Shown here: positions 1 to 13,061 of the stretch, one piece after another
How positions within the stretch are numbered: position 1 is the stretch's first letter
Layout: each line of letters opens with the position of its first letter
From: Cellulomonas shaoxiangyii
GTDB lineage: Bacteria > Actinomycetota > Actinomycetes > Actinomycetales > Cellulomonadaceae
Length of the DNA stretch: 64,000 nucleotides
Assembly (NCBI RefSeq): GCF_004798685.1
Contig: NZ_CP039291.1
Coordinates: forward strand, 372,001-436,000
Direction of reading: 5' to 3'
Made by a program: the position numbers and the translations under genes
Notes under the pieces: model-generated
What the model saw: the letters and a program-made list of their open reading frames with translations, nothing else
The model's database searches: none
Told to the model about the DNA's origin: nothing

Positions 1-1
1 C

Positions 2-2590
<2,589 letters not shown>

Positions 2591-2596
2591 CCGGAT

Positions 2597-2631
2597 CCGG
2601 TGGGCGGCCGCTCGCGACGGCCGCCCACCGG
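2597..2631. terminator. Bidirectional hairpin between dnaX and VOC gene
   Basis: A perfect 14-bp stem, CCGGTGGGCGGCCG at 2597-2610 paired with 2618-2631, encloses a 7-base loop. It sits just after the dnaX stop, between two convergent genes, so it can end transcription from both sides. No U-tract is visible, as is common in GC-rich actinobacteria. Confidence 0.7.
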
Positions 2632-2655
2632 CCGCGCACCGTCACGCCCCGCGGG

Positions 2656-3033
2656 TCACACCCACTGGACGAGCTGCCAGACGATGCCGTTCGGGTCGGC
2701 GAACTGGCAGTACCGCTCGCCCCACGGCTCCGTCTCGGGCGGGGTGACGACCTGCGCACCGGCCGCCGCGATGCGCGCGAACTCGGCGTCGAGGTCCTCC
2801 ACCACGAAGGCGAGCAGGAGGCCCTGGCCCGCGGCACCGGCGTGCGACGCGGGGCGGAACGACGACAACCCGGTCCGCAGCAGCGCCACGTGGGCGTGCG
2901 CGGCCGGGTGCTCGAGCGCGACGAACCCGTCCGCGGCCATGCCGCGGACGAAGCCCAGGTGCTCGGTGGCGAAGCGGGCGGACGCCTCGACGTCCGCCAC
3001 GTTGAGGGACACGGTCATGGAGCTGGCGTGCAC
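2656..3033 (-). CDS. VOC (glyoxalase/bleomycin-resistance fold) family protein
   Basis: A 125-residue single-domain protein of the vicinal oxygen chelate superfamily. It shows the paired beta-alpha-beta modules: VSLNVADVEASARFATEHLG near the N-terminus and LLAFVVEDLDAEFARIAAAG in the second half, with the typical C-terminal FADPNGIVWQLVQW. The GTG at 3033 is chosen because GGGAGG lies 5-6 bases upstream; an ATG five codons in (3018) is the alternative. It is transcribed divergently from a TetR-type regulator 77 bases away, which suggests control by that regulator. The substrate cannot be told from sequence. Similar proteins are often annotated as glyoxalases without evidence. Confidence 0.88.
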   Translation of the reverse strand: MHASSMTVSLNVADVEASARFATEHLGFVRGMAADGFVALEHPAAHAHVALLRTGLSSFRPASHAGAAGQGLLLAFVVEDLDAEFARIAAAGAQVVTPPETEPWGERYCQFADPNGIVWQLVQWV

Positions 3034-3054
3034 GGGACCTCCCGGGTCGAGAAA

Positions 3055-3077
3055 CTACGTACGCCGTATAACGTTAG
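3055..3077. promoter_or_regulatory. Imperfect dyad in divergent VOC/TetR promoter region
   Basis: CTACGT at 3055-3060 faces ACGTTAG at 3071-3077 across ten bases that include a GTATAA -10-like element. This is the only AT-rich patch in the 77-base gap between the divergent genes, so it is the natural place for both promoters and the TetR operator. The symmetry is weak (one bulged base), so this is a candidate only. Confidence 0.35.
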
Positions 3078-3110
3078 CCGGGCGGGGATGTTCCCGCCGA
3101 CGGGGGTGAG

Positions 3111-3836
3111 ATGCCGCGCGACCTGATCGACCTGCTCTGGCGGGACCACCCGGACGCCCCGCAGGGCGGTTCCCGCGGTCCGCGCGCACGCGTGAGCACG
3201 TCCGAGGCGGTCCGCGCCGCGGTCGCGCTCGCCGACGCCGACGGCCTCGCGGCGGTCACCGTGCGCAGGCTCGCGGGCGGCCTCGGCGTGTCCGCGATGG
3301 CGCTCTACACGCACGTCGGCAGCCGCGACGACCTGCTCGTCCTCATGGCCGACGCCGTCCACGCGACCGCGCCGCGCCCGCCGTACGCCGACGAGGACTG
3401 GCGCGCCCGCGTGCGCGCGGTCGCCGAGGCGAACCTCGCCCTGCTGACCGCGCACGCCTGGCTGCTCGACGTCGCCGACCAGCGCACCGCGCTCGGGCCC
3501 GGGACCATCGCGAAGTACGACCACGAGCTGCACGCCCTCGACTCCCTCGCCCTGCCCGACGTCGACCGCGACGCCGCGCTCACGTTCGTCCTCGACTTCG
3601 TCCGCGGCGCCGCGCGCGCCCGCCGGCCGGACCCGCACGGGGCCGCGATGGCCGCGGACTGGGCGACGTGGGGCCCGCGGCTGGCGGCGTACCTCGGCGA
3701 CGCGCACCCGCTCGCGCAGCGCGTCGGTGCGGCCGCCGGCGCGGAGCAGGGGGCGGCGTACAGCCCCGACCACGCGTGGCGGTTCGGGCTCGACCGCGTG
3801 CTGGACGCGCTCGACCGGCTCGCGCCCGGAGCCTGA
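3111..3836 (+). CDS. TetR/AcrR family transcriptional regulator
   Basis: A 241-residue regulator. The DNA-binding three-helix domain covers about residues 28-75 ([20 protein letters not shown], then [19 protein letters not shown]). A leader of about 25 residues, LWRDHP...GPRARVS, precedes it, as seen in regulators with a TetR-C-type ligand-binding domain; the rest is all-helical. The start ATG has GGGGTGAG just upstream. The divergent VOC gene is the most likely target, together with autoregulation. The ligand is unknown. Confidence 0.88.
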   Translation: MPRDLIDLLWRDHPDAPQGGSRGPRARVSTSEAVRAAVALADADGLAAVTVRRLAGGLGVSAMALYTHVGSRDDLLVLMADAVHATAPRPPYADEDWRARVRAVAEANLALLTAHAWLLDVADQRTALGPGTIAKYDHELHALDSLALPDVDRDAALTFVLDFVRGAARARRPDPHGAAMAADWATWGPRLAAYLGDAHPLAQRVGAAAGAEQGAAYSPDHAWRFGLDRVLDALDRLAPGA

Positions 3837-3885
3837 CCGGCTCGGCGTCGCCGCCGCACCCCCACCGACCGCCTACGCTGGTGGG

Positions 3886-4485
3886 GTGTATGAGGGCGCG
3901 ATCCAGGACCTGGTCGACGAGCTCGGGCGGCTGCCCGGCGTCGGTCCCAAGAGCGCCCAGCGCATCGCGTTCCACATCCTCGCGGCCGACCCCGCGGACG
4001 TGCGCCGGCTGGCGGACGCCCTGAGCGAGGTGAAGGCGCGCGTCCGATTCTGCGAGGTCTGCGGCAACGTCGCACAGGAGCCGCGGTGCCGCATCTGCCG
4101 CGACCCGCGCCGCTCGCCGGCGGTCGTCTGCGTCGTCGAGGAGCCCAAGGACGTGGTCGCGATCGAGCGCACGCGCGAGTTCCGCGGCACGTACCACGTG
4201 CTCGGCGGGGCCATCAACCCGATCGCGGGCGTCGGCCCGGACGACCTGCGGATCGCCCAGCTCATGACGCGCCTGGCCGACGGCACCGTCACGGAGGTCA
4301 TCCTCGCCACCGACCCGAACGTCGAGGGCGAGGCGACGTCGACCTACCTGGCGCGGCTGCTCGTGCCGATGGGCCTGACGGTGAGCCGGCTCGCGTCCGG
4401 TCTGCCGGTGGGCGGGGACCTCGAGTACGCGGACGAGGTCACCCTGGGCCGGGCGTTCGAGGGCCGGCGACGGCTCAGCGCATGA
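3886..4485 (+). CDS. recR: Recombination protein RecR
   Basis: A 199-residue recombination mediator that works with RecF and RecO to load RecA at gaps. From the GTG start the protein begins [14 protein letters not shown], the standard RecR N-terminus, which fixes the start at 3886. The helix-hairpin-helix segment [14 protein letters not shown] covers residues 15-28. The zinc finger cysteines are C56, C59, C68 and C71. The Toprim domain follows, with [12 protein letters not shown] and [12 protein letters not shown]. Length matches the family. It starts 50 bases after the TetR gene, with a TACGCT-like -10 element in between. The downstream DUF5063 gene is a frequent neighbour in actinobacteria. 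Confidence 0.97.
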   Translation: MYEGAIQDLVDELGRLPGVGPKSAQRIAFHILAADPADVRRLADALSEVKARVRFCEVCGNVAQEPRCRICRDPRRSPAVVCVVEEPKDVVAIERTREFRGTYHVLGGAINPIAGVGPDDLRIAQLMTRLADGTVTEVILATDPNVEGEATSTYLARLLVPMGLTVSRLASGLPVGGDLEYADEVTLGRAFEGRRRLSA

Positions 4486-4567
4486 CGACCGGCCGGGGGC
4501 GCGGCGGACCGCGCCGCCCGACGACGGCGCCGAGAGGGTGCCGGGACCTGTGAGGGAGAGGACGGAG

Positions 4568-5173
4568 ATGACGGACGACGAGCGCACGCAGGACCGCGTC
4601 GAGGACGAGCGGTTGCTGGCCGATGCGGACCTGCGGGAGATCGGCGAGACGGTCGCGGACGAGGCGCGCAGCTTCCTGGCCACGGTGACCGAGGTCGCCG
4701 CCGGCTCCGCCCCCGAGGCGTCGATGCCGTTGCTGCTGCTCGCGGTGTCCGACCTGCTCGCCGCCGGCGCGCGGCTCGGCGCGACGACCGACGTGGTGCC
4801 GCCGTCCCGCTTCGAGCCGGACGTCGGCCCCGACCCGGACGTCGAGCCGTTGCGCGTGAACCTGGCGAACCTCTTCGACGGCATCGACGAGTACGTCGAG
4901 GTCATCGACCCGATCCTCGGCCCGCAGGTCGAGGAGGCGACGATCTCCGGCGACCTCGTCGCCATCGTCGGGGCGCTCACGCAGGGCCTGGCCCACCACG
5001 ACCGGGGGCACGTGATCGAGGCGCTGTGGTGGTGGCAGTTCAGCTACCTGTCCGACTGGGGCGAGCGCGCCGCGAGCACGCTGCGCGCGCTGCAGACGAT
5101 CATCGCCCACGTCCGTCTGGACGTGGACGACGACGTCGCGACCGAGGCGGAGTACGACGCCCTCCAGCCCTGA
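4568..5173 (+). CDS. DUF5063 domain protein
   Basis: A 201-residue acidic protein matching the DUF5063 family of actinobacteria as I remember it, which is typically found just after recR. It has no signal peptide or membrane span and is mostly helical. A tryptophan-rich segment HVIEALWWWQFSYLSDWGE near residue 155 is the most distinctive part, followed by a short acidic tail. The ATG at 4568 is preferred because GGGAGAG lies seven bases upstream. Function is unknown. The position suggests cotranscription with recR across an 82-base gap. Confidence 0.8.
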   Translation: MTDDERTQDRVEDERLLADADLREIGETVADEARSFLATVTEVAAGSAPEASMPLLLLAVSDLLAAGARLGATTDVVPPSRFEPDVGPDPDVEPLRVNLANLFDGIDEYVEVIDPILGPQVEEATISGDLVAIVGALTQGLAHHDRGHVIEALWWWQFSYLSDWGERAASTLRALQTIIAHVRLDVDDDVATEAEYDALQP

Positions 5174-5223
5174 GCTGTCCCGGCTGCCCTGAGCTCTCCC
5201 GGCTGCCCTGAGCAGCCCGGCCG
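5168..5223 (+). repeat. Three tandem 19-nt units over the DUF5063 stop codon
   Basis: CCCTGAGCTGTCCCGGCTG at 5168-5186 is followed by a copy with one change (5187-5205) and a third, more diverged 18-base copy (5206-5223). The first unit contains the TGA stop of the upstream gene, so the repeat grew out of the coding end. The adjacent hairpin begins within the last unit. Confidence 0.75.
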
Positions 5224-5257
5224 CGGGCACCCGCGTCAGGCGACGCGGGTGCCGCGG
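5221..5257. terminator. Bidirectional hairpin overlapping ABC permease stop
   Basis: CCGCGGGCACCCGCGTC (5221-5237) pairs with 5242-5257 with one bulged base around an AGGC loop. It lies between the convergent DUF5063 and ABC permease genes, and the permease stop codon (5236-5238) is part of the stem and loop. It is probably a shared terminator. Confidence 0.7.
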
Positions 5258-6441
5258 GGGAGCGTGCGCTGCGGGATCTGCAGGCGGCGGACGGCGACGA
5301 CGAGGCCGAGGGTGCCCAGCAGCACGTGCGCGCCCAGGCCCCACGGCCATACCGCGGCGCCGGGCTCCGGCTCGGGCACGTCGCTCGATGTGAGCCCCGC
5401 CGTGCCGGCGAACCAGCCGCTGCACTCGTCGGCCACCTCGGGCGGGCCGGTGCGCAGGCTGCGGACGCCGGCACCGATCTGACCGAGCGGGTCGACGCGC
5501 AGGTCGTCGCCGTCGATCTCGCCCGGGGACGTGCCCGCGCCGTCGGCGAGGACGACGAAGGGGTTGAGCGCGAGCAGCCACCAGATGCGCTCGGTGTGCA
5601 CGACCTCCCGCTCCTCGGTGTAGGTGGTGCACTCCAGGTCGTCGGGCGTGCCCGCCGCGAGCTCCTCCTCGTCCAGCTCCTGCCACTGCGCGGGGCTGAC
5701 GCCGTGCACGGTGACGGTCTCGGTCACGCTCGTCGAGGCGAACGCGATCCCGAAGAAGACGGGCGTGAAGACGGCCAGTGCGGCGACGGTGAGGAAGGTC
5801 AGCACCGTGGACCCGGCGGGTCGCGCGGCGACCGTGGACCAGCCGAGACCGATCCCGCAGACGGCGGCGAGCACGACCGCGACGACGGCGAGCACGCGGG
5901 GCAGCGCCGCCACGGGCACGTCGCCGAGCGCCAGCGCGATGACGAGGAACGGCACGCTCGTCACCAGGAACGCCAGCGCCGCCGCCCACGCGGCGAGCAG
6001 CTTGCCGAGCGCGATCTCGGCGGCCGACAGCAGGGTCACCTGCAGGGTGGCCAGCGTGCCCGCGCCGCGGTCCCCGTTGACGGCGGTCGACGTGAGCGTC
6101 GGGGTCACCAGCAGCCCCAGCCCGAGCACGAGGGCCGAGACGATCGCGAAGAGCAGCGGCCCCCGGGACGGCCCGCCGTCGCCCGAGCTGAGCGCCGTCA
6201 GCGCCCCGGACGACAGCAGCGTGATCGCGCCGACCGCGACGACCCACACGACGAGCGCCGTCTTCCAGCGGGACGAGCGCACACGCTGGCGCAGCTCGAG
6301 CGCCGCCACCGTCCGCACGCCGTGCCACGTGAGCGACCACGCACCGCCGCCGGCCCCGGCCGCCGGACGCGCCGGCTGGTCCACCGTCATGACGTCTCCC
6401 GTCCCCACGCCGCCACCGCTCCGCCCGTCCACGCCGCTCAC
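5236..6441 (-). CDS. ABC transporter permease (ABC-2 type)
   Basis: A 401-residue membrane component of an ABC exporter. Hydrophobic spans are visible at TALVVWVVAVGAITLLSSGA, in the LLFAIVSALVLGLGLLVTP region, at LLAAWAAALAFLVTSVPFLVI and VLAVVAVVLAAVCGIGLGW, and again near the C-terminus (GAHVLLGTLGLVVAVRRL). The segment NGDRGAGTLATLQVTLLSAAEI is the usual ABC-2 cytoplasmic loop. A larger extracytoplasmic stretch of about 130 residues, with cysteines in DDLECTTY and ADECSGW, precedes the last span. The start is taken as GTG 6441, which overlaps the ATPase stop by four bases (GTGA) and has GAGGAG upstream. ATG 6390, behind GGGAG, is a reasonable alternative (384 residues). Substrate unknown. 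Confidence 0.87.
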   Translation of the reverse strand: MSGVDGRSGGGVGTGDVMTVDQPARPAAGAGGGAWSLTWHGVRTVAALELRQRVRSSRWKTALVVWVVAVGAITLLSSGALTALSSGDGGPSRGPLLFAIVSALVLGLGLLVTPTLTSTAVNGDRGAGTLATLQVTLLSAAEIALGKLLAAWAAALAFLVTSVPFLVIALALGDVPVAALPRVLAVVAVVLAAVCGIGLGWSTVAARPAGSTVLTFLTVAALAVFTPVFFGIAFASTSVTETVTVHGVSPAQWQELDEEELAAGTPDDLECTTYTEEREVVHTERIWWLLALNPFVVLADGAGTSPGEIDGDDLRVDPLGQIGAGVRSLRTGPPEVADECSGWFAGTAGLTSSDVPEPEPGAAVWPWGLGAHVLLGTLGLVVAVRRLQIPQRTLPRGTRVA

Positions 6442-7412
6442 CGTCGCTCCTCGTCGAGGGCCAGGTACGCCTGCTCGAGCGCGCCGCCGGCGGGGGTGAC
6501 CTGCACGACCGGCACGCCGGCCGTCACCGCGTCCCGCACGAGCGCGGCCGCGGCCGCGTCGCCGTCGAGCTCGACCAGCGCCCCGCCGTCGTCGTCGGCG
6601 CGCCAGACGGTCCCCGAGGCGTCGAGCCACGCGACCAGCGGTGCGCGGTCGAGCGCCCGGAGCCGCCACGTCCGCCGCGCGGCCGCCGCACCGTCGGCGA
6701 CGTGCCCGGCGACCGTGCGCCCGCGCGAGAGGAACACGGCGTCGTCGGCCATCTCCTCCAGCTCCGAGAGCACGTGGCTGGAGACGAGCACCGTGCGGCC
6801 CTGGTCGGCGAGCCGGCGCAGCAGGACGCGCAGGTCGACGCGGGACCGCGGGTCGAGGCCGCTCGCCGGCTCGTCGAGCAGCAGGACCTGCGGGTCGTGC
6901 ACGAGCGCGCGCGCCAGGCCGAGCCGCTGCTTCTGCCCGCGGGACAGGACGGCGGCGGGACGGTCCGCGTACTCGGACAGGTGCACGGTCGCGAGCAGCT
7001 CCTCGACGCGGCCCGTGATCGCCGCCGGGGGGACGCGGTACGCCTGCGCGAACGTCGTGAGCACCTCGCGGGCGGTCAGGGAGTCCCACGTGCCGAACGC
7101 GTCGGGCATCCACCCCGTGACGGCCCGGGCGGCGCGGGACTGCGTCACCGGGTCGACGCCCGCGATCCGCACCTCGCCGGTGTCCGGCACGAGCAGCCCG
7201 GCGAGCACCAGCAGCAGCGTCGTCTTGCCGGAGCCGTTGGGCCCGACGAGCGCGGTGACGGCGCCGGCACGGGCGACGAGGTCGACGCCGTCGAGGGCCT
7301 GCACGGAACCGAAGGCGCGGCGCAGGCCGCGCACGTCGATGCCGGGCGTCGGGGCGGGCGCCGGGCCGGTGCCGCCGGGCGGGACGTCGGGTGCGCGGGG
7401 GTCGTCGGGCAT
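6438..7412 (-). CDS. ABC transporter ATP-binding protein
   Basis: A 324-residue ATPase partner of the permease that follows it. Walker A is VGPNGSGKTTLLL, the ABC signature is LSRGQKQRLGLA, Walker B is QVLLLDEPASGLD and the switch histidine is in VLVSSHVLSE. After the nucleotide-binding domain (to about residue 240) there is a C-terminal extension of about 80 residues, as in drug and lipid ABC-2 exporters. The two genes overlap by four bases and are surely cotranscribed. The gene starts 128 bases downstream of the CBM2 gene on the same strand, so read-through from there is possible. Confidence 0.93.
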   Translation of the reverse strand: MPDDPRAPDVPPGGTGPAPAPTPGIDVRGLRRAFGSVQALDGVDLVARAGAVTALVGPNGSGKTTLLLVLAGLLVPDTGEVRIAGVDPVTQSRAARAVTGWMPDAFGTWDSLTAREVLTTFAQAYRVPPAAITGRVEELLATVHLSEYADRPAAVLSRGQKQRLGLARALVHDPQVLLLDEPASGLDPRSRVDLRVLLRRLADQGRTVLVSSHVLSELEEMADDAVFLSRGRTVAGHVADGAAAARRTWRLRALDRAPLVAWLDASGTVWRADDDGGALVELDGDAAAAALVRDAVTAGVPVVQVTPAGGALEQAYLALDEERR

Positions 7413-7525
7413 GCCCGGAACGCTAGGCCCGTGCCCTGCGCGCCGGGGTCCACCCGTGGGCGGACAGCGGGGGGCGACGGGCCGACCAGGGGCCGACGGG
7501 CGCCGCCGGCGGGGAGGGCGCCCGC

Positions 7526-7537
7526 GGGGGGGGGGGG
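7526..7537. repeat. Homopolymer of 12 G (12 C on the coding strand)
   Basis: An uninterrupted run of twelve G lies directly after the TAG stop of the CBM2 gene as read on the minus strand. A GGCGCC stem (7499-7504 with 7517-7522) lies just beyond. Such a tract is prone to slippage in the cell and to sequencing error. It is outside the reading frame as called. Confidence 0.9.
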
Positions 7538-7539
7538 CG

Positions 7540-8148
7540 CTACGGGGTCGGTGCGGGGGTCGTGGTCGGGAGCACCGTGGGCGAGGGAGTGGGCGTGGGC
7601 GTCGGCGGCGGCGTGGGGTTCCAGGTCCGCGTCGGGGTCGGCGTCGGCGAGGGCGGCGGTCCGCCCCAGCCCTCCGTCGGCGTCACGTAGCCGGTGCAGG
7701 GCTCGCCGTTCAGGCGCACCCCCATCGGGTCGCGCGGTGCGGCGCTCGTCGTGCCCTGGAAGCCGAACTCCACCGCGCCGCCCGCCGGGACCGACCCGTT
7801 CCACGCGAGGTAGCGCGCCGTGTACTCGGAGCCCGAGTACGACGTGCCCTGCCGGGGCGTCGCGGTGACGGTCGCGTTCCACGCCTGCGTGGGCCGGGTG
7901 CCGGGGACCACGTCCATCCACTCCACGACCCAGCCGCCGGACAGCGCCTGTGGCGTGGTGACGCGGACGTGGGTGACGAAGCCGCCTGCCCAGGCGTACG
8001 TCGTGAAGGCGGCGCTGCACCGCTCGACGGTCAGCCCCAGCGCGCTGCCGTGCTGGGCGGCCGTCGTGAGCCCCGCCGCGGTCAGGACGGACCCGGCGAG
8101 CACGGCGACGAGCGCGCGGGTGCGTGCGGTGAGACGGGTGCTGGTCAT
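7540..8148 (-). CDS. Secreted CBM2-like protein with Pro-Thr tail, no catalytic domain
   Basis: A 202-residue exported protein. Residues 1 to about 40 form a signal peptide (basic start MTSTRLTARTR, then a hydrophobic core). The body resembles a family 2 carbohydrate-binding module: a cysteine near each end (VERC, EPCTG), then aromatic and asparagine positions such as YLAWNGSVPAGG and VEFGFQGT. After the module comes a Pro/Thr/Ser-rich tail ending at the TAG stop with nothing behind it. A Pro-Thr linker normally joins a second domain, so this is either a free binding protein or the remnant of a larger enzyme. The preceding gene on this strand encodes a close paralogue in signal peptide and CBM, suggesting tandem duplication. 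Confidence 0.83.
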   Translation of the reverse strand: MTSTRLTARTRALVAVLAGSVLTAAGLTTAAQHGSALGLTVERCSAAFTTYAWAGGFVTHVRVTTPQALSGGWVVEWMDVVPGTRPTQAWNATVTATPRQGTSYSGSEYTARYLAWNGSVPAGGAVEFGFQGTTSAAPRDPMGVRLNGEPCTGYVTPTEGWGGPPPSPTPTPTRTWNPTPPPTPTPTPSPTVLPTTTPAPTP

Positions 8149-8173
8149 GGGGTCCGTCCTCGGGTGGGTGGGC

Positions 8174-9514
8174 TCAGCAGCCCGTGCGTCGGGTGCCGGT
8201 GACGACGTCGTCGAACCAGAGGGTGTCGGCGCCGTCGCCGTAGCTCTCCCAGCCGAGCCGCAGGTCCGTGAGCCGCGGGGCCCACGCCTTGGCGTACCAC
8301 TGCCGGTCGACGTCGTGGGTGGGCGTGCCGTCGGCCACGAGACCCGGCACCTCGGTGCCGTCGAGCCACGTGGTCAGGCGGCCGGCGGTCCCGTCGACGA
8401 GCGCCTCGACGCAGTGCCACTGCTGGGTGGGCAGCGGGCGGGACAGGGCCACGCCCGCGGGGCTCTGCTCCGGCAGGGTCGCGTCGTCGGACGAGCGGTT
8501 CCACTGCAGCGCGCCGTTCTGGCCGCCCATGCGCAGGTCCTTGCCGCCGTCCGCCGCGTCGCGCATCGCCAGGAACGTCACGTGGGAGGCGGGCAGGGCC
8601 GTGGTGTGGCGGACCCAGAAGCGGACGTAGGTGGTCGGGGGCGGCGTGGCACCCGCGGGCAGCGCCGCGGTCTGCGCCTGGACGAAGACGTGGTTGCAGT
8701 AGCCCACCGCACCGTCGACGCGCAGGGAGCGGCTGCCGCTGCGGGCCACCGCCGAGTCGATGCTCGCGCGCCCCGTGCCCGAGCAGTCGGGGTGGGTCAC
8801 CGTCCACGGCGCCGACGGGGTGGTGGAGGTCTGCGTCTCGAAGCCGTCGCAGAACGTGCCCGTGCAGGTGCCGGGCGGGGTGGTGGGTGTCGGGGTGGGC
8901 GTCGGGGTGGGTGTCGACGTGGGCGTGGGGGTGACGGTCGGCGTCGGCGTGGGCGTCACGGTCGGGGAGGGGGTCGCGGTCGGCGTGGGCGTCACGGTCG
9001 GGGAGGGCGTGACGGTCGGGGATGCGGTGGGCGTGGGCAGGGACGTCGTCGCGGTCGGCGTCGGCAGGCCACCGTGGTCCGTGGGCACGGGGAGCGTCTC
9101 GCCCTCGCACAGCACGCCGTTTAGCAGGAACGGGCCGGGCCGCGGCGCCGGGTTCACGGTGGAGGTGCCCTGGTACCCGAACGTCACGGTCCCGCCCGCC
9201 GGGATCCGGCCGTTCCACGCCGCGTTCGTCGCGGTCCAGGACCCGCCGCGCTCGGTGACCTGGGCGCTCCACGCGTTCGTGAGGGTGTGCCGGCCCGATC
9301 CCCACGTCAGCGTCCAGCCGTCCCGTGCCGGCCCGGTCGTGATGCGGACCTCGGCGACGAAGCCGCCCGGCCACGAGCTCGCGGTCCACTGCACGGCGCA
9401 CGTCTCGACCGCCTGGGCGGAGGTGGCGACGTGCACGCCGAGGGACGTGAGCATCGCGGCGACCAGGACGGCGACGAGTGCGCGGGCGCGTGCGGTGAGG
9501 CGGCTGGTGGTCAT
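8174..9514 (-). CDS. Secreted CBM2 - Pro-Thr linker - lectin/lyase-like domain protein
   Basis: A 446-residue exported protein. It has a signal peptide (residues 1-35, ending near TSAQA), a CBM2-like module (about 38-140, with [20 protein letters not shown]), a long Pro-Thr-Val linker (about 150-215), then a C-terminal domain starting TFCDGFETQ and ending with a cysteine. The C-terminal domain has the FETQ...PWTV opening, [18 protein letters not shown] and [11 protein letters not shown] features of concanavalin-like beta-sandwich domains. By eye it resembles the Cip1-type proteins of cellulolytic microbes; that match is tentative and no catalytic residues can be assigned. ATG 9514 gives the clean signal peptide. 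It lies 25 bases upstream of the second CBM2 gene, so the two are probably cotranscribed. Confidence 0.82.
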   Translation of the reverse strand: MTTSRLTARARALVAVLVAAMLTSLGVHVATSAQAVETCAVQWTASSWPGGFVAEVRITTGPARDGWTLTWGSGRHTLTNAWSAQVTERGGSWTATNAAWNGRIPAGGTVTFGYQGTSTVNPAPRPGPFLLNGVLCEGETLPVPTDHGGLPTPTATTSLPTPTASPTVTPSPTVTPTPTATPSPTVTPTPTPTVTPTPTSTPTPTPTPTPTTPPGTCTGTFCDGFETQTSTTPSAPWTVTHPDCSGTGRASIDSAVARSGSRSLRVDGAVGYCNHVFVQAQTAALPAGATPPPTTYVRFWVRHTTALPASHVTFLAMRDAADGGKDLRMGGQNGALQWNRSSDDATLPEQSPAGVALSRPLPTQQWHCVEALVDGTAGRLTTWLDGTEVPGLVADGTPTHDVDRQWYAKAWAPRLTDLRLGWESYGDGADTLWFDDVVTGTRRTGC

Positions 9515-9749
9515 CGTTCTCCCCGGGCGGGCGCCGTGGCGGCGCGGTGCAGCGACGACCTGCCCGGGGGCGGGGCGGTGTCGCACTCGACGACGCAAGC
9601 GTGCGCCCGCGGCCGAGCGGGGACCAGGCCGCGAACCGCTTCACCTGCCCGGACGCCACCGTCCGTCATGCGAAATCACGCCCGTCCGCATCCTGGTCCC
9701 GACCTACACTCGCCGGGTCCCCGACCCACCTCCCGGAAGCACCCGAACC

Positions 9750-12089
<2,340 letters not shown>

Positions 12090-12155
12090 CCCGCACGCGC
12101 TCGCCCGCCTCCTCCGTCACCTCGTCAGCTGTGCGCGACCTCGTCACGTGTGCGC

Positions 12156-12183
12156 GACCTCGTCACTCCGGAGTGACGAGGTC
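12156..12183. terminator. 28-bp perfect palindrome amid repeated half-sites
   Basis: GACCTCGTCACTCC is followed immediately by its exact reverse complement. Further partial copies flank it: CCTCGTCA near 12119, GCGACCTCGTCAC near 12135, and GGAGTGACGAGGTC at 12190-12203 in the opposite sense. It lies between convergent asd and the repeat-protein gene, so a bidirectional terminator is the simplest reading. The extra copies suggest a mobile or dispersed palindromic repeat family. Confidence 0.65.
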
Positions 12184-12236
12184 GCCGCGGGAGTGACGAG
12201 GTCGACGGTGGGAGGCGCACGTGGTCGAGGGCGGCG

Positions 12237-13061
12237 TCACCGCTCGCTCGGGGGCGGCCCGTCGGACGGGCGGACCGGCACGTCGTCGCGGGCGGGGTCC
12301 GAGGGGCGGACCGGTGCGTCGTCGCGGCTCGGGTCGGCCGGGCGGGCCGGTCCGTCGTCGCGGCTCGCCCCCGACGGCGGGACGGGCACCTCGCCGCCGT
12401 CGAGGAGCGTGCGGCCGACGCGCGCCTTGACCTCCAGCTCCTCGCCCTCCCAGACCGTCATGAGGCGGCGCAGGTCGTCGATCGTGTACCCGGCGGCCCA
12501 GAAGGCGGCGAGCTCGTCGTCCCGGCGCATGTCCGCCGCGACCCCGGGCGCCGCGAGCAACGCCTCGTCCACGGGCGGTGCCTGGCCCTCCAGCAGCATC
12601 TGGCCGGCCCGCGCCTTCGCCTCGATCACGTCGACCTGCCACAGCTCGCTCAGCGCCTGGGCCTCCTGGATGCCGTACGCGTCCCAGTACGTGTCGTACT
12701 GGTCGCGGGAGTAGCCCTCGGGCATGGGCGACCAGTCGATCCCGGCCGCCTGCACGGCGCCCTCGACCGCACGCGCCACGTCCGAGTACGGGTTCGTGGC
12801 GGCGGCCGCACCGGCCCCCGCGATCGCGAGCGTGCCCGTGACGACGCCCGCCGCGACGATCTTCCCGCCGCGGTGCAGCGCGCGCACGGGTGCGGGCGGG
12901 GCGTCCCGGGCCGCCGCGCGCAGGCGCGCGGCGACGTCGTCGAGGTCGGGGTGCTGCGCGGCGGCCCGCGCGTGCAGTGCGCGGGTGATGCGTGCGGCGA
13001 GCTCGTCGTCGGTGGCCGGGAACGGGGGCGGGTCGTCCGCCGCCCGCTGCTGCTCGCTCAT
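12237..13061 (-). CDS. Membrane repeat-domain protein, anti-sigma-like in layout
   Basis: A 274-residue protein with one membrane span (about residues 67-89, KIVAAGVVTGTLAIAGAGAA). The 65-residue cytoplasmic N-terminus carries LAARITRALHAR and DDVAARLRAAARD helices. Outside the span there are two copies of a roughly 50-residue domain (116-164 and 180-228), with the pattern W-x-x-G-Y-T-x-D-D then K-A-R-x-G-x-x-L-L-[DE]-G. The tail (232-268) is three copies of xRDDxPxRPxD. The ATG overlaps the sigma-factor stop by four bases, so the two are translationally coupled. This gene order and topology are those of a sigma/anti-sigma pair, but no known anti-sigma domain is recognised. The same repeat occurs in the secreted or anchored protein at 14886. 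Confidence 0.82.
   Translation of the reverse strand: MSEQQRAADDPPPFPATDDELAARITRALHARAAAQHPDLDDVAARLRAAARDAPPAPVRALHRGGKIVAAGVVTGTLAIAGAGAAAATNPYSDVARAVEGAVQAAGIDWSPMPEGYSRDQYDTYWDAYGIQEAQALSELWQVDVIEAKARAGQMLLEGQAPPVDEALLAAPGVAADMRRDDELAAFWAAGYTIDDLRRLMTVWEGEELEVKARVGRTLLDGGEVPVPPSGASRDDGPARPADPSRDDAPVRPSDPARDDVPVRPSDGPPPSER

Noticed and set aside
7540..7542. Frameshift across the G tract joining the CBM2 gene to the ABC ATPase
   Set aside because: The stop codon comes before the tract on the coding strand and the ATPase has its own start 128 bases further on, so slippage would not fuse them.
8880..9080. Regularly spaced repeats in the Pro-Thr linker that look like a CRISPR array
   Set aside because: The periodicity is codon-based (Thr-Pro-Val), units are about 6-12 bases, there are no unique spacers, and the stretch is inside an open frame. 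The same holds for 31450-31600.
9515..9749. Lysine riboswitch upstream of lysC
   Set aside because: The 235-base gap lacks recognisable riboswitch helices or an adjacent terminator/antiterminator pair. Actinobacterial lysC genes usually lack one.
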